Both the position numbers and the translations under genes were made by a program. From NCBI GenBank assembly GCA_950097015.1, contig CATNEN010000039.1:16338501-16402500 (forward strand): a stretch of 64,000 bases of DNA. The letters run 5' to 3'. The notes under the pieces were generated by a model. It saw nothing but the letters and a program-made list of their open reading frames with translations, had not been told where the DNA came from and searched no databases. The stretch's first letter is position 1. Each line of letters opens with the position of its first letter. The DNA is from Macrostomum hystrix. Lineage: Eukaryota > Platyhelminthes > Macrostomidae. Shown here in pieces: positions 25,300 through 35,070 of the stretch.

Positions 25300-26735
25300 A
25301 CCAATCTAAATCCCCCAATGTTACCTGTCTGATAATCTCACCTGTTCTAAATCCCCCACTGTTTCCTGTCTGATAATCTCACCCTGATCTAAATCTCCCA
25401 CTGTTTACTGTCTGATAATCTCACTCTAATCTAAATCTCCCACTGTTTACTGTCTGATAATCTCACTCTGATCTAAATCTCCCAGTGTTTCCTGTCTGAT
25501 AATCTCACCCAATCTAAATCTCCCACTGTTTCCTGTCTGATAATCTCACCTGTTCCTAATCTCCCACTGTTTCCTGTCTGATAATCTCACCCATTCTAAA
25601 TCCCCCACTGTTTCCTGTCTGATAATCTCACCCAATCTAAATTTCCCACTGTTTCCTGTCTGATAATCTCACCCATTCTAAATCTCCCACTGTTTCCTGT
25701 CTGATAATCTCACCCAATCTAAATTTCCCACTGTTTCCTGTCTGATAATCTCACCCATTCTAAATCTCCCACTGTTTCCTGTCTGATAATCTCACCTGTT
25801 CCTAATCTCTCACTGTTTCCTGTCTGATAATCTCACCTGTTCCTAATCTCTCACTGTTTCCTGTCTGATAATCTCACCTGTTCCTAATCTCTCACTGTTT
25901 CCTGTCTGATAATCTCACCTGTTCCTAATCTCTCACTGTTTCCTGTCTGATAATCTCACCTGTTCCTAATCTCCCACTGTTTCCTGTCTGATAATCTCAC
26001 CTGTTCCTAATCTCTCACTGTTTCCTGTCTGATAATCTCACCTGTTCCTAATCTCTCACTGTTTCCTGTCTGATAATCTCACCTGTTCCTAATCTCCCAC
26101 TGTTTCCTGTCTGATAATCTCACCTGTTCCTAATCTCTCACTGTTTCCTGTCTGATAATCTCACCTGTTCCTAATCTCCCACTGTTTCCTGTCTGATAAT
26201 CTCACCTGTTCCTAATCTCTCACTGTTTCCTGTCTGATAATCTCACCTGTTCCTAATCTCTCACTGTTTCCTGTCTGATAATCTCACCTGTTCCTAATCT
26301 CCCACTGTTTCCTGTCTGATAATCTCACCTGTTCCTAATCTCTCACTGTTTCCTGTCTGATAATCTCACCTGTTCCTAATCTCCCACTGTTTCCTGTCTG
26401 ATAATCTCACCTGTTCCTAATCTCTCACTGTTTCCTGTCTGATAATCTCACCTGTTCCTAATCTCCCACTGTTTCCTGTCTGATAATCTCACCTGTTCCT
26501 AATCTCTCACTGTTTCCTGTCTGATAATCTCACCTGTTCCTAATCTCTCACTGTTTCCTGTCTGATAATCTCACCTGTTCCTAATCTCCCACTGTTTCCT
26601 GTCTGATAATCTCACCTGTTCCTAATCTCTCACTGTTTCCTGTCTGATAATCTCACCTGTTCCTAATCTCCCACTGTTTCCTGTCTGATAATCTCACCTG
26701 TTCCTAATCTCTCACTGTTTCCTGTCTGTTAATAT
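25300..26735. repeat. 41-bp minisatellite, about 35 copies
   Basis: The unit is CTGTTTCCTGTCTGATAATC followed by TCACCTGTTCCTAATCTCTC and A. The first nine or so copies are diverged (CCCAATCTAAATCTCCC); the rest are almost identical and differ mainly at one base (TCTCCCACTG or TCTCTCACTG). It ends 180 bp before the MRPS9 start codon. Confidence 0.95.
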
Positions 26736-26913
26736 CACTTATTAAAAACCCCTAGTATTTTGTTTTTGATCAGCTCATACCTGCTTTCATACTTATGAAT
26801 ATAACTGTTAGACAATGTCATTTTTCAGCCAGTCTAAGCAGTGCTGGCCCAAGTCAGTATTTGAAATTAATCTAAGCCATAGGGATAACTTTCTCAGCAG
26901 CAACAGGGGCAGC

Positions 26914-29900
26914 ATGCTTTTCTACAGCACTGGCAGCGGTCGCAATTTTGTTAGACGATTTCAATCATCAACTCTTGCCTTAGCCGGAGCTGCCCCTTTA
27001 CCTGTCACTAGTGGCAAATCTAAAAATAAACTAATTCTGCCACCTCAGCAACCGCTGCAGCAGCAGCAGCAGCAGCAACAACAACAATTGCCTAGTCTTC
27101 GCGCTGTTAAGGTCACAAGCGCTATTAGGGCCTACTTAAAAAATGCCGAGAAATATGACAAATTCATTCGACTGGAGAAGGACAACTTCGAATTGGGCAA
27201 ACGTTTCTTGGCAGGCATGATGGGCGTATCGGTTGCCGACCTCACACAGGACAATATCGAGGTCTGGCCAGCTGTTTATGATTTATGTCTGATGTCAGTC
27301 AGATCTCACACTCTTTCTCATGTCAGTCAGATCTCACACTCTTTCTCATGTCAGTCAGATCTCACACTCTTTCTCATGTCAGTCAGATCTCACACTGATT
27401 CTCTCAGATCTCACACTGATTCTCTCAGATCTCACACTGATTCTCTCAGATCTCACACTGATTCTCTCAGATCTCACACTGATTCTCTCAGATCTCACAC
27501 TGATTCTCTCAGATCTCACACTGATTCTCTCAGATCTCACACTGATTCTCTCAGATCTCACACTGATTCTCTCAGATCTCACACTGATTCTCTCAGATCT
27601 CACACTGATTCTCTCAGATCTCACACTGATTCTCTCAGATCTCACACTGATTCTCTCAGATCTCACACTGATTCTCTCAGATCTCACAGCACTTATCATG
27701 CTAATAATTTCCCATAATTGCACTACAGAGAGCCATTAACTATCTGTTTCCATCGGGCCTGACTCATTTTAAAGCGAAGCCGCACATGTCTGTAAGTTTC
27801 TGTATTTTTTCAATTTATACCGTTGGTTACTTAAATGTTTCAATGAATTGAAATATTGTTTATAACAAACTGCTGCCTTAAACTTTTTTAGACTCCCGAA
27901 GATGTTTTCCCTAAAAAGAAAAGTGAGTCTCAATTTTGTTTTACTCATTTGCAGCAAATCTAGTGAGTATTCAAATTGTTAAAATAGTTTTTTTCACCAT
28001 TCAACTTCACAATTTGCAGCTTTGCAATGCGATTACACTGGTCGACCGAATCACAGCATGTTCTACATGAAACAGCCTAACTATTATCAGCTAATGAGTG
28101 TGAGTGCACAGATTGAGCAAGATTATATTGTTCATCCATCCTTTATTTCGATGAATAACTGAACGAATGGGAGAGTGACTGAAGGATTGGGAGAGTGATT
28201 AAAGGAAGGGAGTGACTGAAGGATCGTAAGAGTGACTAGGGGATTGCAAGAGACAGTAGGATTGGGATATTAATAGTTTTTGAAATAAATAAGCATTGGC
28301 ATCCCACTATGCCGCGTCAGGACATTGCCTGGAAGGTGGAGCAGTTGAAGAGGCGGGAAGACAGTCGACTACGCGCCGGGCAGTCCTTGCCGGCTCGCAG
28401 CGACTTGGAGATGGGCAATTCGCACTGGCTCAGCAAGCAGCAGTTGGAGAAGCGACTGCTTGAGTCGCTGAGCGATGCTCAGTACGGTCAAGTCATCGCC
28501 GCGCTTGAGTTTCTAGTCGCTATGCCGCTGTCTTCATTCGAGTCTGACTTCATCATGTCCTATCGAAATCTGATTGTGGCAGCCGCCTCAGAACTGCCAC
28601 TACCGGAGCTGCAGGTAATTTGGCTAAACAGCTGGGAATCCACAGTCAGGATTCTAAGACCTATTCAAGGGTTTAAGATTCTCTCACCAGTGTTAGGGCC
28701 AGATTTCTGTAGCTGTAGTTAGTTCTGCATTTCTAGTGCCATTGCTTCAGTTCACCCAGCTGTTAAATGGGTACCAGCATTAGCTGGGGTCATTAAGGGT
28801 GGGTGTGGCGTCTCTACAGTCCATGGACTAAACAGCTGTGGGCTGCACATCCCGCCATGTTGGGACAGTTGTAACCAAACATTATTAATTAATAAATTAT
28901 ATCTTGCTGACAGAAGTTCTTGGGTCAGAATTATGTAGCTGACACAAATATGCAGTTTGTTCCCTCTACACCTGTCCCCCCCAGTTTGATGAGGCCACGC
29001 AGCGGCCTTACTCTGAGTCCTATGGACAGCGGAAATGGTCAACCGCCAGCTGCCGACTCTACTCTGGCGGCACCGGTCGATTCACTGTTAACGGCGAGAG
29101 CCTGCTGGATGCCTTCCCGCTATTGGCTGACAGGGAGAATCTCGCCTCCCCATTGGTTGTTACCGGCATGCTAGGAAAGGTTAGTCCGTGTACTTTTATA
29201 CTTTACTCACAGCAGAATACTAAAGCATTAGTCTAACTGTTTTATGGCACACTATGAAATTTTGGCTTTTTAGAGGTTGTAGTCTAGTGTTTAGGGCGTC
29301 GGACTAACGACTTGAAGGTCGGGGGTTCGATTCTCAAATCCAAATTTGTGTCCTTTAGCACTTAACCCTTCATTGCTTCAGTTCACCCAGCTTTGACATG
29401 GGTACCAGCATTAGCTGGGTTAATTGGGGGTGGGTGTGGCGTCCCCCAGTCCATGGACTGAACAGCCGTACGAGCAATAGCCGCGACTGTGCTTGCGGCT
29501 GCATATCTTGCCGGTTTGTTGCATTGTAAACAATATTCAAATTGTTATATGACAAAAATGTGTCCTTGTTAACGCGTTTGCTCTCGCAACAAGGTCCCTG
29601 AGCTCGATTCCGCGGTGAGGCCACATTTATTTGGGGCGCAGCCGCTGATAGAAGGCTTGGGTTGTTGTGAAATGTGCACATCTGTACGTGCAGGTGTCAG
29701 CCTACCCTTTGTACCCCGCATCCGCCTCCATCGTCGGTGAATTCCTCAGGTGGACATTGAAGCCACGGTGACCATCTCGAATCCCGACCAGCCGGAGGGT
29801 CGCTTCTATTGTCGGTCTCGAGTCGACGACGTCGCCTACATGGCCTCGCAGGCGGGCGCCTTGCGCCTGGCGGTCGCCCGCGCCATCGCCTGCCACCTGC

Positions 29901-30025
29901 CAACCAAACAGCTGCGCGATCGGCTGCGCATGTCCGGCTTGCTAACTCCAGACATGCGCCTGCCCGAGAGGACCTACTACGGTCAGGACGGGCCGAGAGC
30001 CAAGTGGACCTGGAAGGCCCGTTGA
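26914..30025 (+). CDS. MRPS9: Mitochondrial ribosomal protein uS9m (MRPS9), 7 exons
   Basis: Exons 26914-27261, 27729-27791, 27892-27922, 28020-28099, 28321-28614, 28985-29179 and 29750-30025 join in phase to about 428 residues. Segments match animal MRPS9 in order: AYLKNAEKYDKF...ELGKRFLAGMMG, NIE+RAINYLFPSGLTHFKAKP, PEDVFPKKK, MFYMKQPNYYQLM, HWLSKQQLEKRLLESLSDAQ, FDEATQRPYSESYGQRKWST, FTVNGESLLDAFPLL, VTGMLGK, then the universal uS9 core ASQAGALRLAVARAIACHLP, SGLLTPDMRLPERTYYGQDG and a basic end KWTWKAR. It is a small-subunit head protein near the P site of the mitoribosome. The ATG at 26914 opens an Arg/Ser-rich presequence (MLFYSTGSGRNFVRRFQSS); an in-frame ATG at 26815 would add 33 residues but is followed by acceptor-like TTTCAG and TTCTCAG. 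A run of AATAAA-like signals is at 30148-30170. The donor of exon 1 (GAG|GTCTGG) is weak. Confidence 0.96.
27287..27690. repeat. 21-bp minisatellite in MRPS9 intron 1
   Basis: The unit is AGATCTCACACTGATTCTCT with a final C, about 14 copies, preceded by three longer units (CAGTCAGATCTCACACTCTT TCTCATGT). It fills almost the whole intron. Twenty-one bases keep the exon-1 frame open through the array (DSLRSHT repeated). Confidence 0.95.
28738..28890 (+). repeat. SINE body without head, MRPS9 intron 5
   Basis: It shares TTGCTTCAGTTCACCCAGCT, GGGTACCAGCATTAGCTGGG, GGGTGGGTGTGGCGTC and AGTCCATGGACT with 29370-29470. The tRNA-like head is missing. Confidence 0.7.
29268..29545 (+). repeat. tRNA-derived SINE, MRPS9 intron 6
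   Basis: The head at 29280-29340 has TAGTCTAGTGTTTAGGGCGT CGGACTAACGA and a box B GGTTCGATTCTC. The body has TTCAGTTCACCCAGC, GGTACCAGCATTAGCTGGG and CAGTCCATGGACTGAACAGC. It lies in the gene's orientation. Confidence 0.75.
29563..29700 (+). repeat. Second-family SINE, 5' part, MRPS9 intron 6
   Basis: TTAACGCGTTTGCTCTCGCA, GGTCCCTGAGCTCGATTCCG and GGGGCGCAGCCGCTGATAGA AGGCTTGGG are the reverse complement, in order, of the head end of the 34.4-kb SINE. Its body is truncated. Confidence 0.65.
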
Positions 30026-30421
30026 TCGCTGTCAAACTTATAAAGTACCCTGTTTAGTTTTTCGTGTCTTAGTTCATAAGTGCATTTTCTATGTTGAACA
30101 TCTTTGCGAAGTTTTTTTAACTTGTTAAAATGCACAATTTGCTAGTTAATAAAAATAAAATAAAACAAATAAGAAAATATTTCAATAGCTTTTTTTTTAA
30201 ACATCTTACATTTGCGAACGGTAGCAAATCAATTTGTATATTTTTTTAGTTTCAGAAAAAATGGCTGCGGAATTCGTACATTTCTACTGACAGTAGACTA
30301 AACCGACCTTCATGTATTTCTTTTTATCTTTGTCTCTCCGTCTTTCCGTCGCGTCACCCCTCAACCCCACGCACGCTGCAACTCAGTGTTCATATGGGCT
30401 TTCTATTTTCTCAGTGTACAT

Positions 30422-30727
30422 TTATAATGCAGTAAAAGTACAACGTGGATTCAGAAATAAGGAACTTAGATGTTTTTTGTGCCTTGTAAATGGCATTTCA
30501 AGTACAGTCACTGGTACACAACCCAGCATTTTAACAAAATGCATCTGCACCTTGGTGCGAATGATATTCTCATTGAATAACTGCGGCAGCCTAACCGAAT
30601 CCCGTGTTTCATGGAGCATTGGCGGTTGGCCGCCACGCTCATGCTTGGCTCTGTCGCGCTGAAGAATATTCAAAGCCGACTCAAGAGCGCTGACTCCGCC
30701 ACACAAATTTTCATCTTTGGTGAGCAC
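30422..30727 (-). other. Unassigned open frame of 101 codons
   Basis: The minus strand reads MLTKDENLCGGVSALESALN... RLPQLFNENIIRTKVQMHFV... without stops. Composition is protein-like, but I see no motif, no splice context and no promoter. It could be the remnant of a gene or an exon on the minus strand, or chance. Confidence 0.2.
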
Positions 30728-30736
30728 GCGGCAACC

Positions 30737-31024
30737 CTAGTGTTGGGGTCAGAGTTCTGTAGCTGACACCAGTGTTGGGGTCAGAGTTCTGTAGCTGACA
30801 CCAGTGTTGGGGTCAGAGTTCTGTAGCTGACACCAGTGTTGGGGTCAGAGTTCTGTAGCTGACACCAGTGTTGGGGTCAGAGTTCTGTAGCTGACACCAG
30901 TGTTGGGGTCAGAGTTCTGTAGCTGACACCAGTGTTGGGGTCAGAGTTCTGTAGCTGACACCAGTGTTGGGGTCAGAGTTCTGTAGCTGACACCAGTGTT
31001 AGGGTCAGAGTTCTGTAGCTGACA
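30737..31024. repeat. 32-bp minisatellite, 9 copies
   Basis: The unit is CCAGTGTTGGGGTCAGAGTT followed by CTGTAGCTGACA; copies are nearly identical. Single diverged units flank the SINE body in MRPS9 intron 5 (28690 and 28916), which may be the source of the motif. Confidence 0.95.
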
Positions 31025-31141
31025 TACTTCCAAACTTGAAGAATGTTTTAAGACGGTACTGTAGACACGAGTTCTCATGCAAACCCACTGCAATATTGCA
31101 CAGGCTGCATTTTACTGATTCTGTCGGCATCCACCAAACAG

Positions 31142-32719
31142 CGGATGATGCGTTACAAGGACCGACTGTCCAGCTTCACGGCCAAGCAGTCTGAACTCGC
31201 GTTCTCCGACTTCTGTGCGGATGAGCATGCCACGGCAGGCTTCTACCAAGATGACAATGAGCTGCACTGCTTCCACTGCTCGGCGAAGCTGCCACAAAAG
31301 TTCTCAGCTGTTGATCAACCAGATCCACTGGAAAGGCATCGTGAGCAGAGTCCGCGCTGCTACCTGCAGAAGCTGCTGAGATTGGTTGCATCCCGCGAAG
31401 ATGCCGAACTGCTTGCTGAAGTGGCCTCCGACTCAGTCAGGTGTGACGACTCTCTGAAGTTTGAAGCGTAAATTATAATCCGAATTGTCAAATAGGAGGC
31501 AACTGATCTACTGCCCCTTTCGCTGACCCTTTTGACCAAGCAAAAGAGCCTGTTTTTGTGCTTTCGGGTTGACCCTCATAGGCGTAAATTGCACTAAAAA
31601 GCTTCAATGACTTTTGTCAGCGGCTGCGTCTCGAATAAGCGGGGTCCCGACGAGCGGAATCGAGCTCAGGACTTGATTGTTAAATCTTTCACAAAAAGGG
31701 ATGCGAAAGAAATCAGATTAATCCACTGTTCCCCTCCAGTTAAAAATTTTTGTTCAGAAAAGACAGTTCGACACTTTTAACCGATGTCTTAGAGACTATT
31801 CTTTTCTCAGTATCGTAGGAAAATTTCTCACAGAATGCCCCAGGGCGGTGATTGGTCGGCAAGATAGGGGCTGATATGAGTGTGTGTAGGGCTGGGGAGG
31901 GGTCGGTGGGTAGGGCTGGGGAGGGGTTTGAAGGGTCGATGCGTTGGGCTGGGTATGGGTCTGAGGGGTCGGTGTGTAGTTCTGGGGAGGGGTTTGAGGG
32001 GTCGGTGGGTAGGGCTGGGGAGGGGTCTGAGGGGTCGGTGGGTAGGGCTGGGGAGGGGTTTGAGGGGTCGATGCGTAGGGGAGGGGTCTGAGGGGTCGGT
32101 GGGTAGGGCCGGGGAGGGGTTTGAGGGGTCGGTGGGTAGGGCTGGGGAGGGGTCTGAGGGGTCGGTGGGTAGGGCTGGGGAGGGGTCTGAGGGGTCGGTG
32201 GGTAGGGCCGGGGAGGGGTTTGAGGGGTCGGTGGGTAGGGCTGGGGAGGGGTGTAAGGGGTCGGTGCGTAGAGCTGATGAGGGGTATTGTGGGGTCGGTA
32301 TACCCCTCCCGACCAATCACCGCCCTTAGGCGAAGTCAAGCAATTTCCTACTACTTCTGTCCGAATATTTAGAATCAAAAGCTATCACAAAGCAGCAGAT
32401 CAATAATTATTGGTTCAATTGAACTATTGACAGATTTAGACGCGCCCTGACTCGCCTGACAGTCGATCTGAAATCCAGCGTCGCCATTCAGTTTGCCGAA
32501 TCCTTCGGCTTCAGCCCGTCGGAGCTTCAGCTGGCAGCCACGCGGCACTTCATGCAGCACGGCGCTGTTGTGCCCGAGCGCACTGGCGACCTCATCAGGC
32601 TGGTGCATGAGAACTCTAGTCTGGTTCATTCCAGCCTGTTTGGGGTGCAAGTAGTGCGCGTTCTAGACGAATTGCCTGCCACCATTGAGGCTGTTGAATT
32701 TGGCATCTCGAAAAGCTAA
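31142..32719 (+). CDS. IAP-family protein, BIR plus UBA-like region, no RING
   Basis: Exon 1 (31142-31440) follows AACAG; its first ATG is at 31145. It encodes a BIR domain: FTAKQSELAFSDFCADEH, GFYQDDNELHCFHC, then DPLERHREQSPRC. The zinc ligands C-x2-C...H-x6-C are all present; the usual Trp after the second Cys is absent. The donor is TCAG|GTGTGA. Exon 2 (32440-32719) joins with a 2+1 codon split and reads RALTRLTVDLKSSVAIQFAE SFGFSPSEL..., a UBA-like segment (FGFSPSELQLAATRHFM) as in XIAP/cIAP, then stops at TAA. There is no RING, so no ubiquitin-ligase activity of its own is expected. IAP BIRs bind caspases or IBM-bearing partners. Upstream exons are possible. The intron holds a SINE and a VNTR with inverted-repeat flanks. 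Confidence 0.78.
31495..31735 (-). repeat. Second-family SINE, diverged, antisense
   Basis: Contains CCCTTTCGCTGACCC, TTGACCCTCATAGGCGTAAA TTGCAC, CAGCGGCTGCGTC and the complement of a box-B-like GAGCTCGATTCCG, in the order of the 34.4-kb copy. Confidence 0.55.
31842..32328. mobile_element. 33-bp VNTR framed by 18-bp inverted repeats
   Basis: About a dozen units of GGTCGGTGGGTAGGGCTGGG GAGGGGTCTGAGG occupy 31880-32290. On either side AGGGCGGTGATTGGTCGG (from 31842) and its perfect complement (ending about 32325) face each other. I see no target duplication. It looks like a MITE whose inside has been replaced by, or expanded into, a minisatellite. The + strand is very G-rich. Confidence 0.65.
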
Positions 32720-33016
32720 TTTTTTTAATGCAGACAGAAAGCTTTTTTAGACCTTTCGTTAAATGTCTAAAAAAGTCACGGAAGTGATCTTGTAGTACAA
32801 AGGGAAGCTTTTTCGCAAAGTTCATTGCTACGATTGACTTTTACAGACGGGCGTATATTTGATTACTTCACTTTTTGTTTCAGCTTTTAGTAACATTTAT
32901 CTCTTAGCTAATTCACTAATTGCACTTGTATAAATATTACCTAAATATAACACACTACTCGTATCTTCGCTTGTCTTCACTTGATTTGGTTTTTATTTTG
33001 TTTGGTTTGAGAAGGC

Positions 33017-33220
33017 TTAACAGTCGTGACTCACTACTATGGCTATTGCTGCGAGACAGCCTTTTCGTCGACTGATTTGTGTAACGATCTCAAACTGCCA
33101 GTCATTGCCTATCCCTATGGACTTAGTGGTCCAGGGGCTGATGGAACAATTACATTGAAATGCAAAATCGGACGGCTCACATCAAGTCATCTTTCTTGGA
33201 CTCTACCTCTTGGAGAGTAG
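33017..33220 (+). pseudogene. Possible exon of a Ly6/uPAR-like protein
   Basis: After GAGAAG the frame reads LTVVTHYYGYCCETAFSSTD LCNDLKLPV... to a stop at 33218. CC-x6-DLCN resembles the C-terminal CCxxDLCN signature of three-finger Ly6 domains. No other part of such a gene is visible nearby, and the minisatellite starts right after the stop. Could be a 3' terminal exon or a stray fragment. Confidence 0.35.
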
Positions 33221-33225
33221 AAAGT

Positions 33226-34335
33226 TCTGAATGAAAGTAGAGTGAATATGGCTAGAATGAGAGTGGAGTGGGTAGAATGAGAGTAGGGTGGGTAGAATGA
33301 GAGTAGGGTGGGTAGAATGAGAGTAGGGTGGGTAGAATGAGAGTAGGGTGGGTAGAATGAGAGTAGGGTGGGTAGAATGAGAGTAGGGTGGGTAGAATGA
33401 GAGTAGGGTGGGTAGAAAGAGAGTAGAGTGGGTAGAATGAGAGTAGGGTGGGTAGAATGAGAGTAGGGTGGGTAGAATGAGAGTAGGGTGGGTAGAATGA
33501 GAGTAGGGTGGGTAGAATGAGAGTAGGGTGGGTAGAATGAGAGTAGGGTGGGTAGAATGAGAGTAGGGTGGGTAGAAAGAGAGTAGAGTGGGTAGAATGA
33601 GAGTAGGGTGGGTAGAATGAGAGTAGGGTGGGTAGAATGAGAGTGGGGTGGGTAGAATGAGAGTAGGGTGGGTAGAATGAGAGTAGGGTGGGTAGAAAGA
33701 GAGTAGAGTGGGTAGAATGAGAGTAGGGTGGGTAGAATGAGAGTAGGGTGGGTAGAATGAGAGTGGGGTGGGTAGAATGAGAGTAGAGTGGGTTGAATGA
33801 GAGTAGGGTGGGTAGAATGAGAGTAGGGTGGGTAGAATGAGAGTAGGGTGGGTAGAAAGAGAGTAGAGTGGGAAGAATGAGAGTAGAGTGGGTAGAATGA
33901 GAGTAGAGTGGGTAGAATGAGAGTAGAGTGGGTTGAATGAGAGTAGGGTGGGTAGAATGAGAGTAGGGTGGGTAGAATGAGAGTAGGGTGGGTAGAAAGA
34001 GAGTAGAGTGGGTAGAATGAGAGTAGGGTGGGTAGAATGAGAGTAGGGTGGGTAGAATGAGAGTGGGGTGGGTAGAATGAGAGCAGAGTGGCTAGAATGA
34101 GAGTGGAGTGGGTAGAATGAGAGTGGAGTGGGTTGAATGAGAGTAGAGCGGCTAGAATGAGAGGAGAGTGGGTTGAATGAGAGTAGAGTGGGTAGAATGA
34201 GAGTAGAGTGGGTTGAATGAGAGTAGAGTTGGTAGAATGAGAGTGGAGAGGGAAGATTGAGAGTAGAGTGGGTTGAATGAGAGTAGAGTTGGTAGAATGA
34301 GAGTGGAGAGTGGGTTTAATGAGAGTAGAGTGGTT
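33226..34335. repeat. 20-bp minisatellite, about 55 copies
   Basis: The unit is GAGTAGGGTGGGTAGAATGA, with GAGTAGAGTGGG, AAAGA and TTGAATGA variants that recur as blocks, e.g. a 120-140 bp block with AAAGAGAGTAGAGTGGG. Periodicity is kept for 1.1 kb. The + strand has almost no C. Confidence 0.95.
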
Positions 34336-34392
34336 AAGTTATGAACAAAAAAATTATAAACGAAGTGGCGTAATAATGATAATAATAATTGC

Positions 34393-34745
34393 AGGAGGGC
34401 TGCTGGCAATGGTTCATCATTTAGTGACACTGGACCCGCAGCCAGCGAGCCTGAATTGCCTCTGCCCATTTCGCTGACTCCTGAGCACACACGCACACAG
34501 ATACTTTACGCAGGCAAACGCTCACACAGGTGTGTACATCTGCCCTGACTTTCTCATCGTCAGGCAGTGTACACTTTCACAGTCCCTTGGATGTTGGCCC
34601 TCAAGGGCGGAAATTGCACGACAAGCCCCCAAGCCTTCTCTCCGCGGCTGCGCCCCCCAAATGAATGCGGCCTCGCTGTGGAATCGAACTTAGGGACCGT
34701 GGTGCGAGAGGCAAACGCGTTAACCGCTCTGCCACCGACCCCCTA
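34393..34745 (-). repeat. Best-preserved second-family SINE, antisense, with target duplication
   Basis: On the minus strand the head is GGTCGGTGGCAGAGCGGTTA ACGCGTTTGCC...GTTCGATTCC, clearly tRNA-like (Ser/Leu type). The body follows and the tail is the ATT-rich run at 34373-34392. AAGTGGCGTAA (about 34364) and AAGTGGCATAA (about 34751) flank it, a likely target-site duplication. Confidence 0.78.
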
Positions 34746-35070
34746 AACTAAGTGGCATAAAAAAGATCAGTTTTTAAGATATAAATTTTTGGAGAGATAC
34801 TGAATATTATGCTTTTCCATGCGAAACTTCCGGTATCAAGTTTAATAGTTAGTTATTTTCATCGTTTCTGCACACCTTCAAGGTGCAAGGTCACTCTTCT
34901 CTCACTCTAACCACTCTACTATAAGTATTTTGTCAAGCAAACATTGGTTACCTCATAAACTTTGTGGGCTTTTCCACGGAAAGGCAGCGGAATTTTCTCC
35001 ACTTTTTGGTTAAAATGACTTTGAATTCTCGACTCATTGCTCACTCAGTAAACCGATTTCATGCCTGCAG

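Noticed and set aside
25300-26735. CRISPR-like array
   Set aside because: Units are contiguous with no unique spacers, and the DNA is animal nuclear DNA.
29280-29340. True tRNA gene (also 56830, 34670 and 1800)
   Set aside because: Box-B-like sequence is good, but acceptor and D stems do not close and SINE bodies follow.
31740-32378. Proline-rich minus-strand frame (PYPPTPQTPP)
   Set aside because: Translation of the 33-bp VNTR; no signal of selection or splice structure.
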